A DNA stretch of 64,000 nucleotides from an uncultured Clostridia bacterium (GCA_947303185.1 CAMYXF010000010.1:1-64000); one strand, 5' to 3'; shown: positions 1 through 8,201, counted from the stretch's first letter. A program made the numbers and translations. Notes: generated from the letters alone by a model not told the origin.

Positions 1-66
1 ATTCCCATCTTTATTGGAATCGCAGTATTTATCATGAGAAAGGAAAAGACACCGGGATTGACATAA
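1..66 (+). CDS. C-terminal end of a probable membrane protein (partial)
   Basis: An open frame enters from the left edge and stops at 64-66. The 21 visible residues begin with a hydrophobic run (IPIFIGIAVFIM) followed by a basic tail, as expected for a last transmembrane helix with a cytoplasmic end. Frame 3 also stays open to about 137 and gives a plausible amphipathic tail, so a frameshift, or the other frame being the real one, cannot be excluded. The hairpin at 203-240 would terminate this transcript. Function cannot be assigned. Confidence 0.3.
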   Translation: MPIFIGIAVFIMRKEKTPGLT

Positions 67-202
67 TATCAGCCATATTAGGTGTTAAGAGAGCGTACAA
101 GGGAATCGATAAATTAGCGAAGCATACAAGTGAGTAATAACAGTTTCAATTATCGAAAATTGAATCTGTCTTAATAATCGCTGTAAAACGTGATGTATAA
201 TT

Positions 203-240
203 AAGGTCGGCAGAGCTAGTCATTGTCGACCTTATTTTAT
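203..240 (+). terminator. Probable intrinsic terminator
   Basis: AAGGTCG (203-209) pairs with CGACCTT (227-233) and is followed by ATTTTATT. It sits after the partial gene at the left edge and before the GNAT gene at 286. Confidence 0.5.
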
Positions 241-285
241 TAAAACGTTGGAACAGAAAATCATCAGGAAAACAGACTGGATAAT

Positions 286-918
286 ATGAATGAAATAACG
301 ATAAAAGCCTTATCACCGGATCTGGAGAAAGATTACTTTGACTTTTTTGATAACCGTGCATTCTCGGACGGTTCACCTTACTATCCCTGTTATTGCAATG
401 CATTTAATATGAGTGCAGGCGAGATAGAAGCGATGCGCAACCAGGCAAAACAGTATGGCGGTGGAATTGAAGGTTGGAAGAGATCCCTTAGAGAAACAGC
501 TGTCCGTATGGTAAGACAGGGCTTGATACGCGGTTACCTTGCTTTTGATAATGACCTTGCAGTCGGATGGTGCAATGCGAATGACAGGACAAACTATTAC
601 CGTGTCGGCGAGTTTGATCTCGATCATCTTCCGGATGAAAGTACTTATTCTCACAGTTGCCTTCCGGGACAGGTCTTGTCGATCGTGTGTTTTGAGATCA
701 GTCCGGATTATCGCGGAAAAGGCATTGCGAAGCAGTTGCTAAAACAGATCTGTTATGATGCCGCGAGAAACGGGTATCAATATGTTGAAGCTTATCCGGA
801 AGTGAGCGGACAAGCTTCTATGGCTTTTACCGGCCCTGTGAAATTATATGAGAAGAACGGATTTGCCGAATTCAAGAACGACGGCAAAACGATCATAATG
901 CGTAAGCATCTGAATTAA
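286..918 (+). CDS. GNAT family N-acetyltransferase
   Basis: This 210-residue protein has the GNAT acetyl-CoA binding motif around residues 143-155 (DYRGKGIAKQLL, the R/Q-x-x-G-x-G/A signature), followed by a helix and a YEKNGF-type C-terminal strand. GNAT enzymes transfer an acetyl group from acetyl-CoA to an amine; the substrate cannot be told from sequence. Residues 30-45 contain a PCYCNAF segment seen in a subgroup of uncharacterised GNATs. The ATG at 286 has only a weak upstream purine stretch. It lies 43 bp before the monooxygenase-like gene at 962 and may be co-transcribed with it. The family call is firm; the role is unknown. Confidence 0.85.
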   Translation: MNEITIKALSPDLEKDYFDFFDNRAFSDGSPYYPCYCNAFNMSAGEIEAMRNQAKQYGGGIEGWKRSLRETAVRMVRQGLIRGYLAFDNDLAVGWCNANDRTNYYRVGEFDLDHLPDESTYSHSCLPGQVLSIVCFEISPDYRGKGIAKQLLKQICYDAARNGYQYVEAYPEVSGQASMAFTGPVKLYEKNGFAEFKNDGKTIIMRKHLN

Positions 919-961
919 ATTTTAAGTAGTTTGGAATGATAAATATACAGGATGATGGAAT

Positions 962-1282
962 ATGATAACGGTAAATCTTTATTACAAAGGAAAGAACGGA
1001 AGTGCAAGAGCATTTGCCGAAGAGATGGAAAAGTCCGGAATAGCGGATGCGATTCGTGCTGAAAAAGGCAATCTCAGATATCAGTATTTTGTTCCGCTTG
1101 ATGATCCTGAGACAGTTCTGCTCATAGACTCATGGACGGATCAGGCCGCTATAGATGAGCATCATGCATCACCTATGATGAAGCAGCTTGCTCTATTACG
1201 CGAGAAATACGATCTCCACATGACGGTTGAGCGTTTTGTCAGTGATGAATATGATGCGGATAAACAGTTTATTAGAATGTAA
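962..1282 (+). CDS. Antibiotic biosynthesis monooxygenase (ABM) domain protein, YgiN-like
   Basis: The 106-residue product has the size and pattern of a single ABM dimeric alpha-beta barrel domain: an N-terminal strand ITVNLYYKGK, a helix, the core strand NLRYQYFVPLDDPETVLLIDSW, then an AIDEHHASPMMKQL helix. That last helix is the usual place of the conserved His in YgiN-like quinol monooxygenases. Members are small cytoplasmic, often cofactor-free oxygenases or putative stress proteins. The start at 962 follows an AGGATGATGG ribosome binding site. The preceding GNAT gene is in the same direction. The substrate is unknown, and in an anaerobe the in vivo reaction is uncertain. Confidence 0.75.
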   Translation: MITVNLYYKGKNGSARAFAEEMEKSGIADAIRAEKGNLRYQYFVPLDDPETVLLIDSWTDQAAIDEHHASPMMKQLALLREKYDLHMTVERFVSDEYDADKQFIRM

Positions 1283-1360
1283 TATAAGCAGTAAAACTGA
1301 TCATGCAGGGCTAGAAGCTCTGACCGGATTATCAGCAGTATAGAAATGACAGTGGCGGTA

Positions 1361-2461
1361 TCAAAAGTCAGGTCCGACTGAGCCGCACTCCATACAGAAT
1401 TTGCCGGTGTTGGAGGCTCCGCACATGGGGCACTTCCATCCGTCGGTTTTTTTGGCTCCGCATTCGGGACAGAACTGTGCCGTATTTCCCTGCTTGCCGC
1501 ATGCTTTGCAGTTCCAGGTGCCGGGAGCTGATGCGGCAGCCGTTTCTTCCATATGATTCGAATTCGTATTTGCAGCCTGCTGTTGCGCCATAGACATCAT
1601 GCCCATGATTCCCATCATGCCGAATGCGTTGGCCGGCTGTGCATTGTAGGGATAATACTTCTTCGTATCTATCTGTGATGTTGAATCGAATTCCGAATTG
1701 GACGCAATGTAATTCAGGAGCTCAAGCGTTTTGTCAGGATCTGTGAATATCCTTTCCTTTGTCTTGCCGAACTGGATGAAGCTTTCCCATTTGCCGGGTT
1801 CAACGTATGCTTCGGCAGGATCCTTGCAAAGCTCTCTGACCCTTTCCTTTATATCGGGAATCAGGCTGTCCGGGACTTTGTATTTTTTCTCGTTGAGACC
1901 TTCTCTGATAACGACAAAATATTCATCGCCGAATGACCAGAGGCGGCTTGTCTCGGTGTCGGGGAATATTGTCCTGATAACTGCAGGAGACGTATTATCC
2001 GGTCCGCAGTATATCTGATGGTAGATCGTTTTGAGTTCGAATTCTTCAGGCAACGCGGGATTTGGATAACAGTGATTGATGAGACCCCTCCTGTCCAAAG
2101 GTTCGCCCAGCTCATCTTTCAATTCTGTCAGCATCTTGAGTATGAGCTCGTCATCAAAGTCATACCATGTGGTCTTGTTATCCTCGTATATCTCGATAAC
2201 CGCTGCAGTTGTTTTGCCGTTATGCTCGGCATCCATCGGGAAATGACCGTTATGGCTTCCCGTGGTCTTTGATAATACCTCGTCCTTAAATTGTTCTGCT
2301 CTTTCTTTGGTGACGGCATAATCCTGATTGCCGCAGGTCAGAAGATATACACCACTCTTGACCGTGGCAAGGCGGAAATCGGGATTTGTCGGAGGTCCTC
2401 CGCAAAGAGTCATCTGGAAGCGGTATTTTACAAGATCTCTGTATGCGATATAAACAGACAT
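1361..2461 (-). CDS. Uncharacterised protein with C-terminal tandem zinc ribbons
   Basis: I do not recognise the main domain. The 366-residue product is a paralog of the divergent gene at 2677: both begin with an IYIAYRDL-type motif and share CYPNP, IYHxIYC and FTDPDKTLELL blocks. A flexible Met/Gly/Ala-rich linker joins the body to two C-terminal zinc ribbons, each built from two CxxC-type pairs (CKACGKQ...CPECG and CPMCGAS...CMECG). The ATG at 2461 was chosen because it aligns with the paralog and has GAGGGAG ten bases upstream; longer versions start inside that ribosome binding site. Probably cytoplasmic. Zinc binding is inferred from the cysteine pattern. Confidence 0.7.
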   Translation of the reverse strand: MSVYIAYRDLVKYRFQMTLCGGPPTNPDFRLATVKSGVYLLTCGNQDYAVTKERAEQFKDEVLSKTTGSHNGHFPMDAEHNGKTTAAVIEIYEDNKTTWYDFDDELILKMLTELKDELGEPLDRRGLINHCYPNPALPEEFELKTIYHQIYCGPDNTSPAVIRTIFPDTETSRLWSFGDEYFVVIREGLNEKKYKVPDSLIPDIKERVRELCKDPAEAYVEPGKWESFIQFGKTKERIFTDPDKTLELLNYIASNSEFDSTSQIDTKKYYPYNAQPANAFGMMGIMGMMSMAQQQAANTNSNHMEETAAASAPGTWNCKACGKQGNTAQFCPECGAKKTDGWKCPMCGASNTGKFCMECGSVGPDF

Positions 2462-2676
2462 AACCGGCATGCTCCCTCTTTTCAAAATGTCATATCATAA
2501 TACATAGAATATATCACACCAGGAGGACTCAATTGGTTTGATAATTGTTTAGTTATATATTCTTTCTGATTTGGATTTTCGGAATGTTTGTGGACAAGAA
2601 TGATAAACTGATCTGTGAAAAAACGTTCGAGACTACTGTAAAAGAAACAGAGAAAGGAACCTGAAGTACTGAGAAC

Positions 2677-3738
2677 ATGTATATTTATATTGCTTACAGA
2701 GACCTGAAAACATATTACACTCAGAATTCCCTCTACGGCGGAGTGCCATACAACAACGATTACAAGTTCACAGCCATAAAGGATGGTCTTTACTATCTTC
2801 TTACTCTGAATGGTGCGAACTATCGCGTGTCAAAAGAGGCCGGAGAAAAGTTTATCGAAGATGTCTTGAATAAATGCACGGGTGAACATCAGGGTTCCTT
2901 TCCTTTTGTTCGGTCACTTAACGGTAAGGATATGGCTGCAGTTATCGAGCGGTCGCGCGAAGTGGATTTGCGCGGGCGCGGGCATTTATCAAGTCAGGAT
3001 TTCTATTACGATATGGACGCTGACGTTTTGTATCAGATGTTGGAAGAACTGAGGGCAGGGTCAGGAGAACCTATGGATAAACGTGCATTAATGAACTACT
3101 GCTATCCTAACCCTACACTGCCCGAAGGTGATTTTGATCTTACCGGGATCTATCACGGCATTTACTGCACGCCGGACAACAAGCCTAATTCCGTAATTCA
3201 GACCGTTTTCCCGGATAAGAAGGTCAGTTGCTTTTCAATAAGCAAGAAGGGCGCTTACATTCAGATGAGAGTCGATGACAATAAAGTGATGAGCAACGTG
3301 CCGGCAGAACTGATCCCGGAGATCAAGGAGAAGGTGAGACAGCTCTGTGCTGATCCGAAAGAGGCTTATGTTGAACACGGCGACTGGGAAGGCTTTATCA
3401 GATTCAATAATGACGAGGAAATCTTCACTGATCCGGATAAGACACTGGAACTGCTTAACGAGATTGCATCAAAGAGCGAGTACGACAAAACTGAAGCGGT
3501 GGATACAAAGAAATATTACACTGTAGGCAAAAGAAAAGCCCCGCCCGGAGGTTTTGAAGGATTTGGAATGTTCGGCATGATGGGTGGTTTTCCTGTTGCT
3601 CCTTCAGTTTCTCCGGCTGACACGCCTTCCGCAAGCACAGAGGAGCCTGCTTCGGATAGTAAGAAATGTAAATTCTGCGGTGCGGATGTCACACATGGGC
3701 AAAAGTTCTGTTCAGAGTGCGGAGGCAAAGTAGAATAA
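2677..3738 (+). CDS. Uncharacterised protein with C-terminal zinc ribbon, paralog of the divergent neighbour
   Basis: The 353-residue protein shares its whole body with the product of 1361-2461, from MYIYIAYRDL to the DTKKYY block near residue 290. A Pro/Gly/Met-rich linker then leads to a single C-terminal zinc ribbon (CKFCGADVTHGQKFCSECG), where the paralog has two. The genes are transcribed away from each other across a 215-bp gap, a layout typical of a duplicated, diverged pair. No catalytic motif is visible. The zinc ribbon may bind protein or nucleic acid. A GAAAGGAA stretch precedes the ATG at a rather long distance. Confidence 0.7.
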   Translation: MYIYIAYRDLKTYYTQNSLYGGVPYNNDYKFTAIKDGLYYLLTLNGANYRVSKEAGEKFIEDVLNKCTGEHQGSFPFVRSLNGKDMAAVIERSREVDLRGRGHLSSQDFYYDMDADVLYQMLEELRAGSGEPMDKRALMNYCYPNPTLPEGDFDLTGIYHGIYCTPDNKPNSVIQTVFPDKKVSCFSISKKGAYIQMRVDDNKVMSNVPAELIPEIKEKVRQLCADPKEAYVEHGDWEGFIRFNNDEEIFTDPDKTLELLNEIASKSEYDKTEAVDTKKYYTVGKRKAPPGGFEGFGMFGMMGGFPVAPSVSPADTPSASTEEPASDSKKCKFCGADVTHGQKFCSECGGKVE

Positions 3739-3868
3739 TGATGATAAGCAGAACCTATGTAAGACATGGATGAGTTAAGTCAATTAAATCCTGAATTAAT
3801 TACACTAAGGAAATTCTTGGATTTGTTTATGTGAAGTACAATAATATCATCAGAAGAGATACGTAACT

Positions 3869-4384
3869 ATGGGGATAATTAAAGAGATATTTGGGAAGGT
3901 AAGAATATATCAGCTTCGTTCACGCGTTGATAGCCGTGGACTTATGTCATATGTTTTCGACGAAAACATCTATGATTTCAGCATTAAAGAAGCCAGAATT
4001 TACAGCATGCCCAAGGAAGGCACTTTCTTTGGAATACACTATAAAGAAGAAAGCAGCCCGATGACGAAACTGGTTACAGTCATAAAAGGCAAAGGGATGG
4101 ATTATGTTATAGATCTGAGAAAAGGATCACCGACCTACCTTCAGTGGGAATCGATTGAACTATCAGAAGAAAATGCCCTTGCAGTGCAGATCCCGGCAGG
4201 ATTTGGTCATGCATTTATTTCATTGCAAAAAGATACGATACAGTTATACGCAGTAGACAGAAGCGGAGCCGATGCTCATTCTGAACATATTAACTATAGT
4301 GATCCGCAGATTGGGCTCAAACTTCCGATACCTGTTTCTGAAATTTCGGATTATGATCAGAATGCTCCTTTTGTCTTTTTGTGA
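3869..4384 (+). CDS. dTDP-4-dehydrorhamnose 3,5-epimerase (RmlC)-like cupin
   Basis: The 171-residue product follows the RmlC fold order: RG near residue 24, the substrate-loop segment FFGIHYKEE (the family's G-[LI]-H-[YF]-Q element), TKLVTVIKGKGMDYVIDLRKGSPTY, then VQIPAGFGHAF and a C-terminal YSDPQIGLKLP. RmlC epimerises dTDP-4-keto-6-deoxyglucose in dTDP-rhamnose synthesis. No other rml genes are nearby, so it may act on another nucleotide sugar. It is followed after 12 bp by a GNAT gene with a strong ribosome binding site, which would fit a small sugar-modification operon. The fold call is firm; the exact substrate is an inference. Confidence 0.75.
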   Translation: MGIIKEIFGKVRIYQLRSRVDSRGLMSYVFDENIYDFSIKEARIYSMPKEGTFFGIHYKEESSPMTKLVTVIKGKGMDYVIDLRKGSPTYLQWESIELSEENALAVQIPAGFGHAFISLQKDTIQLYAVDRSGADAHSEHINYSDPQIGLKLPIPVSEISDYDQNAPFVFL

Positions 4385-4396
4385 ACCGGAGGATCT

Positions 4397-4888
4397 ATGA
4401 GTAAAAATATTGCTATAAGACTTGCAGATATGACATACATTGATAGCTGCGTGGAGATCTTGCAGGATTCTGTGCTTGGGAAAGCATATTTCAGCGATCA
4501 CAAAAAGGCAACTGACATGCTCTCATATGCAGTGGCACAAAACAACGTATATGTTGCGCTGGATGAACATGAAAAATGTATGGGGTTTATCTACTACATG
4601 ACAAAAGGTGTCTTTGGAAGTTACCCGTATCTGCATATTATTGCAGTTAAAGAAGAATACAGAAGTCATGGTATCGGGAAACAGCTTATGAGATTTTTCG
4701 AGGATAATGCTTCTGATCAGCCTCGGGCTAAATACTTTTTAACTGTAGATGACTTTAATCCAAGAGCGAGAAAATTATATGAAAACCTGGGATATAAATG
4801 TGTTGGAGAACTTCCTGACTTTTATAAACAGGGGATCAATTGCTATCTGATGATGAAAACCAGAGGAATAGAAAATGATCGAAACTAA
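4397..4888 (+). CDS. GNAT family N-acetyltransferase
   Basis: This 163-residue protein shows the GNAT core: beta-strand YLHIIAVKEEYRSHGIGKQLM (about residues 76-96) with the acetyl-CoA phosphate-binding loop RSHGIG, then PRARKLYENLGYKCVGELPDFY at the C-terminal end as in amino-group acetyltransferases. The ribosome binding site CCGGAGGATCT lies directly before the ATG, 12 bp after the RmlC-like gene, so the two are probably one transcript. An N-acetylated deoxyaminosugar is one possible substrate given the neighbour, but this is speculative. Confidence 0.85.
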   Translation: MSKNIAIRLADMTYIDSCVEILQDSVLGKAYFSDHKKATDMLSYAVAQNNVYVALDEHEKCMGFIYYMTKGVFGSYPYLHIIAVKEEYRSHGIGKQLMRFFEDNASDQPRAKYFLTVDDFNPRARKLYENLGYKCVGELPDFYKQGINCYLMMKTRGIENDRN

Positions 4889-4925
4889 ACGTTTGTTATT
4901 ACGTGAATTTATGGAACTTGAATAA
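4875..4925 (+). pseudogene. Remnant of the 5' end of a RimJ/RimL-type GNAT gene
   Basis: A 16-codon frame, MIETKRLLLREFMELE and stop, starts inside the last codons of the preceding GNAT gene (14-bp overlap). The segment ETKRLLLRE is the usual N-terminus of the Acetyltransf_3 (RimJ/RimL) branch, and the intact gene at 7002 has the related TQRLLLRQ. The rest of the enzyme is missing and the next sequence is non-coding, so it looks like a truncated, decayed gene copy rather than a functional peptide. Confidence 0.5.
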
Positions 4926-4992
4926 TCTCAAAACCCTGAAGCCCTTGAAAATAGGGCGTTTCAGAAATCAATATCAACAAAATGTCAACAAG

Positions 4993-5016
4993 AAATGGCA
5001 CTATGCCATTTTTTGG
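4993..5016 (+). terminator. Intrinsic terminator
   Basis: AAATGGCA (4993-5000) and TGCCATTT (5004-5011) form a hairpin with a 3-base loop, followed by a T run. It closes the RmlC-GNAT transcript and the GNAT remnant. The rest of the gap 4889-5175 holds the promoter and hairpin at 5090-5122. Confidence 0.6.
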
Positions 5017-5089
5017 CATTCCCGGAAATATGATTTTAGAATGGGTTTTATGACTTAAAAACGATATCAAGAGCTTTTTTCTACGATGA

Positions 5090-5122
5090 TATAATATGGT
5101 AGACAGAGGGAGATCCTTTGTC
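5090..5122 (+). promoter_or_regulatory. Promoter -10 box and 5'-terminal hairpin
   Basis: TATAAT at 5090-5095 is a good -10 box; no clear -35 box was found. Six bases after it GACAGAGG (5102-5109) pairs with CCTTTGTC (5115-5122) around a 5-base loop, so the transcript would begin in or next to a stem. The same -10/hairpin arrangement recurs at 6938-6969. It drives the genes at 5176 and 5546. Confidence 0.5.
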
Positions 5123-5175
5123 GGTAAAATTTTAATCTAGATTCCGACCAAGGAATTGTTTTTGGGGATAGAACT

Positions 5176-5556
5176 ATGACTAATGAGCAGCGAGCTGAAA
5201 AGCTTGTTCAGGAATTGGGATTTGATTTTGATCAGATTTCTAAGGACTATATTATTTCTCTTCTCGAAGATGAGATATCGAACTTCCATGAGGGAAGTTC
5301 AGAATATGTGCGGCTTTTATGTGGCTACCTGTATTGTTTGGGTAATATATCTGATATTCCTCTCTTAAAAAAGGCTAAGTACGGTATTAATTTCGATGTT
5401 GGATGTATGGTTGATAGTGAATGGATCGATAGTCTTGAGAACGGCGGTGTTGAGGTCGATCTGGGCTATATTGTAAGATCTCGTGATGAAATCATTAGGG
5501 ACATAGTTAATTACTACAAGGATTTCAAGGCAAGTGATCTGGACGATGAGTACTAA
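5176..5556 (+). CDS. Hypothetical protein, immunity-protein-like size and composition
   Basis: I do not recognise this 126-residue acidic protein. It is mostly helical in appearance (EKLVQELGFDFDQISKDYIISLLEDE, LLCGYLYCLGNISDIPLLKKA), with a HEAT-like helix pair in the middle and an acidic C-terminus. Such small acidic helical proteins are often antitoxins or polymorphic-toxin immunity proteins, but no toxin gene is present. The DUF4291 gene overlaps its end by 11 bp, so the two are translationally coupled. The codons are AT-rich compared with the rest of the window, which may indicate recent transfer. Confidence 0.6.
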   Translation: MTNEQRAEKLVQELGFDFDQISKDYIISLLEDEISNFHEGSSEYVRLLCGYLYCLGNISDIPLLKKAKYGINFDVGCMVDSEWIDSLENGGVEVDLGYIVRSRDEIIRDIVNYYKDFKASDLDDEY

Positions 5557-6103
5557 TTATAAAGAGATTCGGGCTGTTTATAATGACAAAACCATACGGG
5601 TATATCAAGCCTATAATGCGCAGATAGCAAATGAAGCAGTCGCTATAGGAACTTTTGGCAGCCATTTCAGTTTGAACAGAATGAGCTGGATAAAGCCATC
5701 ATTCCTTTGGATGATGTATCGTTGCGGTTGGTGTGAAAAAGAAAATCAGGAGCATGTTCTGGCTATTGATATTAAGAGAGATTGCTTTGACAGAGCTGTT
5801 AAGTCTGCCGTAATTTCAACTTATCATGAAGAGTTGGGCATTTCTAAAAATGAGTGGCAGAAACTCATCAAGGAATCTGATGTCAGAGTACAATGGGATC
5901 CTGAGAAAGATGTTAATGGTAATAATTTGTCTTATCGGTCTTTGCAACTTGGATTGAGAGGACAGGCCCTGTATGAGTATGTAAATGATTGGATAGTCGG
6001 GTTAACAGATATTACGGATTATGTTAAGGAATTAAACACATATAGGCTTGAGCAAAAGGATATAACTGATTTGCTTCCAAAGGAAAAGGCCTACTTGATA
6101 TAA
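5546..6103 (+). CDS. DUF4291 family protein
   Basis: The product (185 residues from the ATG at 5546) matches the DUF4291 pattern as I remember it: an N-terminal IRAVYNDKTIRVYQAYN motif, the central MSWIKPSFLWMMYRCGW block and VLAIDIKRD. The family is widespread and of unknown function; the conserved W/K/R-rich block suggests a nucleotide or nucleic-acid ligand, but this is not established. The ATG at 5546 is preferred over an upstream GTG because the family begins close to the IRAVY motif. It overlaps the previous gene by 11 bp. Codon use is AT-rich like its partner. Confidence 0.75.
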   Translation: MSTNYKEIRAVYNDKTIRVYQAYNAQIANEAVAIGTFGSHFSLNRMSWIKPSFLWMMYRCGWCEKENQEHVLAIDIKRDCFDRAVKSAVISTYHEELGISKNEWQKLIKESDVRVQWDPEKDVNGNNLSYRSLQLGLRGQALYEYVNDWIVGLTDITDYVKELNTYRLEQKDITDLLPKEKAYLI

Positions 6104-6169
6104 TCTTATTGAGTTATGTTTGAATATAAATGAGTATGTCAAATAGGATAAATATGAAAGGAATATAAA

Positions 6170-6808
6170 ATGAAGAAATTCAGAGCATTAACAGCAATTG
6201 CACTTACAGGTGCTATGGTAGTAGGTCTTACTGCTTGTGGTAAGGCAGAAGAGACAGTAGTTACAACTGTTGCAGAAACATCTGTTGAAGAAACAACAGA
6301 GACTTCTGTTGCAGAAGTTACAGAAGAGTCCGTTGAAGAAACAGCAGCAGATGAAACTGTAGGCGATGAGCCCGTCGAATCTCGTGTTCCTGATTTCTAT
6401 ATGACTTGTATCCAGTCTACAGGAGAGGATACAAGAATACAGGTAGAGCCTTCATTTATCACTGATATACAGGCAACAAACTTTGTAGTAATGGAAACGG
6501 AATTTGAAGGTATAGTTGCCTATGATAACTGTGCTTATATAGGTCAGGATATAGTAATTACCTTTGAAAGTACTGAAACATTATCCTTTAACAATCTGTA
6601 TGTAGGAGTTGACTATCTCGTTACCGATCGCACTGTAGCTGATGGTACCGATACTATTACGTTTGAGAATTCCGGTAATACATATACACTTACTATCCCT
6701 GCTGATTTGGTAGTTGAAAATGATGTATATAATTACTATTACTTTATCCTTAATGTAGGAGAAGGAACTGATAAGGAACTGGAAATGTCGTATCGTGTTG
6801 TTAACTGA
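6170..6808 (+). CDS. Secreted lipoprotein with Thr/Glu-rich linker
   Basis: The 212-residue protein starts with a lipoprotein signal peptide (MKKFRALTAIALTGAMVVGLTAC, lipobox LTAC, lipidated Cys at residue 23). A low-complexity Glu/Thr/Val/Ala linker follows (about 27-68), then a beta-rich C-terminal domain with no recognised family (VVMETEFEGIVAYDN, TITFENSGNTYTLTIPADLVV). The linker probably spans the cell wall. The AGGAATATAAA ribosome binding site is correctly spaced. It is a single-gene transcript ending at the terminator 6842-6880. No function is assigned. Confidence 0.75.
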   Translation: MKKFRALTAIALTGAMVVGLTACGKAEETVVTTVAETSVEETTETSVAEVTEESVEETAADETVGDEPVESRVPDFYMTCIQSTGEDTRIQVEPSFITDIQATNFVVMETEFEGIVAYDNCAYIGQDIVITFESTETLSFNNLYVGVDYLVTDRTVADGTDTITFENSGNTYTLTIPADLVVENDVYNYYYFILNVGEGTDKELEMSYRVVN

Positions 6809-6841
6809 AAATGTCTTCCCGATAACTAGCGAAAACCTTAT

Positions 6842-6880
6842 AAGCCCCGTAAAAATTGCGTTTGCGGGGCTTTGATTTTG
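6842..6880 (+). terminator. Intrinsic terminator
   Basis: AAGCCCCG (6842-6849) pairs perfectly with CGGGGCTT (6865-6872), followed by TGATTTTG. It ends the lipoprotein transcript. Confidence 0.75.
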
Positions 6881-6937
6881 CTCGTGAGTTTATTTGTCAA
6901 ATATAGAGTTAACACAATAGTTTGCTTTTTGTGATGG

Positions 6938-6969
6938 TACAATAGAGTAGACAGAGGGATTCCTTCGTC
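6938..6969 (+). promoter_or_regulatory. Promoter -10 box and 5'-terminal hairpin, second copy
   Basis: TACAAT (6938-6943) is followed after exactly six bases by GACAGAGG (6950-6957) pairing with CCTTCGTC (6962-6969), with one A-C mismatch. The left arm is identical to that at 5102-5109 and the spacing to the -10 is the same. It lies upstream of the GNAT gene at 7002. Confidence 0.5.
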
Positions 6970-7001
6970 AATAAGATTTTCGGTTGCTGGAGGATTATTA
7001 A

Positions 7002-7574
7002 ATGAATGAACTTATATTTGAATCATTTCCTGAACTTAATACCCAAAGGCTTTTATTGAGACAGATTACTCAAGAAGATGATAAGAGTCTTTTGGAAGTC
7101 TTATCTGATGAAGATACCTGCAAATATCTGACACATAATGCTGTTAATAATATAGAAAACATCAAAAGAATGATTGCCGGAATGCAGAGATTTTTTGATG
7201 AGAAACAGCGAATCAGATGGGGCATTGCGCAGAAAACAGATAATACAATAATTGGACACTGCGGCTTTTTCGATATTGATAAATTCAACTGCTGTGCAGA
7301 AATCAGTTACTGCCTGAAAAGCGGAACATGGGGACAGGGAATCATGACAGAAGCAGTAGATGCAATGTTAAGATTCGGTTTTGAGGATTATGGATTTAAC
7401 AGAATAGTAGCAAAGGTTATGACAGATAATATCGGTTCAATTAAGGTGCTGCAGAAACTCGGGTTTGTACAGGAAGGCGTACTAAGGGAAAGCCTTTATA
7501 AAAACGGGCAGTATCATGACCTTATTTGTTTTTCCATTTTAAAGAGTGAATATCATAGAACAAACCAGAGATGA
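7002..7574 (+). CDS. GNAT acetyltransferase, RimJ/RimL type
   Basis: The 190-residue product has the Acetyltransf_3 layout: TQRLLLRQITQEDDKSLLEVLSD at the N-terminus, RWGIAQKTDNTIIGHCGF strand pair, EISYCLKSGTWGQGIMTEAV (acetyl-CoA loop, about residues 98-118) and NIGSIKVLQKLGFVQEGVLRES at the end. Relatives acetylate ribosomal protein N-termini or aminoglycoside-type amines; the substrate here is unknown. GGAGG lies eight bases before the ATG. The transcript starts with the hairpin at 6950-6969. Confidence 0.85.
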   Translation: MNELIFESFPELNTQRLLLRQITQEDDKSLLEVLSDEDTCKYLTHNAVNNIENIKRMIAGMQRFFDEKQRIRWGIAQKTDNTIIGHCGFFDIDKFNCCAEISYCLKSGTWGQGIMTEAVDAMLRFGFEDYGFNRIVAKVMTDNIGSIKVLQKLGFVQEGVLRESLYKNGQYHDLICFSILKSEYHRTNQR

Positions 7575-7603
7575 ATTGTGAAAAGCGATAAGGAATGATG
7601 TTT

Positions 7604-8131
7604 ATGAGAAAGAAAAGAACCGGACTTTTGATCAGCTCCGTCATGCTTATGGTTTTGTCCGTTGTTATGGCGGGTGGATGTTCAATATTGGATAAGGCTG
7701 GCAACAGATGGGATTTTGACCGCGAAGAAGTAGCTAAGGCAATAGTGAAAAAGGATGCCGAAGATCTTTATGATCTCATGTCTCCTTACATGTTGGAAGA
7801 TAACGATCTGACCGAAGATGATCTGCAGGAGTTCCTTGATAAGTGTGACATAGAGAACACTTCATCCAAAGACATGGACAGATATACTTCATCTAAATTC
7901 TTAGGTGATCCGAGCGATCCTGAAGGAAACAGTTACAGGCCGGACGGTGACAAATTTATTTACACGATGTATTACGTCAATGATGACGGTGCCCGTATTT
8001 TTCTCAGCGGCATTCTCTACGATTCCAAAGACAAAGATAAAGTGGGTATCTACTACATAGAGTATCTGGAAAAAGATCCTGAAACCGGCAAGTATAAGAC
8101 CGTGGAAGAATTCGGAGAGAGGGAACGCTGA
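7604..8131 (+). CDS. Lipoprotein, possibly DUF5104-like
   Basis: The 175-residue protein has a basic N-terminus, a hydrophobic stretch and a lipobox near residues 24-27 (AGGC), then a 145-residue extracellular domain with REEVAKAIVKKDAEDLYDLMSP, a pattern I associate with DUF5104-type Clostridial lipoproteins. The ATG at 7604 was chosen over 7595 because AAGGA sits directly against the earlier ATG but nine bases before this one. Function unknown. It is 29 bp after the GNAT gene and could be read through from it. Confidence 0.6.
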   Translation: MRKKRTGLLISSVMLMVLSVVMAGGCSILDKAGNRWDFDREEVAKAIVKKDAEDLYDLMSPYMLEDNDLTEDDLQEFLDKCDIENTSSKDMDRYTSSKFLGDPSDPEGNSYRPDGDKFIYTMYYVNDDGARIFLSGILYDSKDKDKVGIYYIEYLEKDPETGKYKTVEEFGERER

Positions 8132-8201
8132 GGATCTGTTCGCTTGATAGCTGAGAAAATAGTTTAATTAATTGAAGAGTTATACCTGTAGGGTGGTTCT
8201 G

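Noticed and set aside
3..137. Frame 3 continuation at the left edge as a separate gene
   Set aside because: No start codon is visible and frame 1 gives a more typical membrane tail; kept only as a note because a frameshift cannot be excluded.
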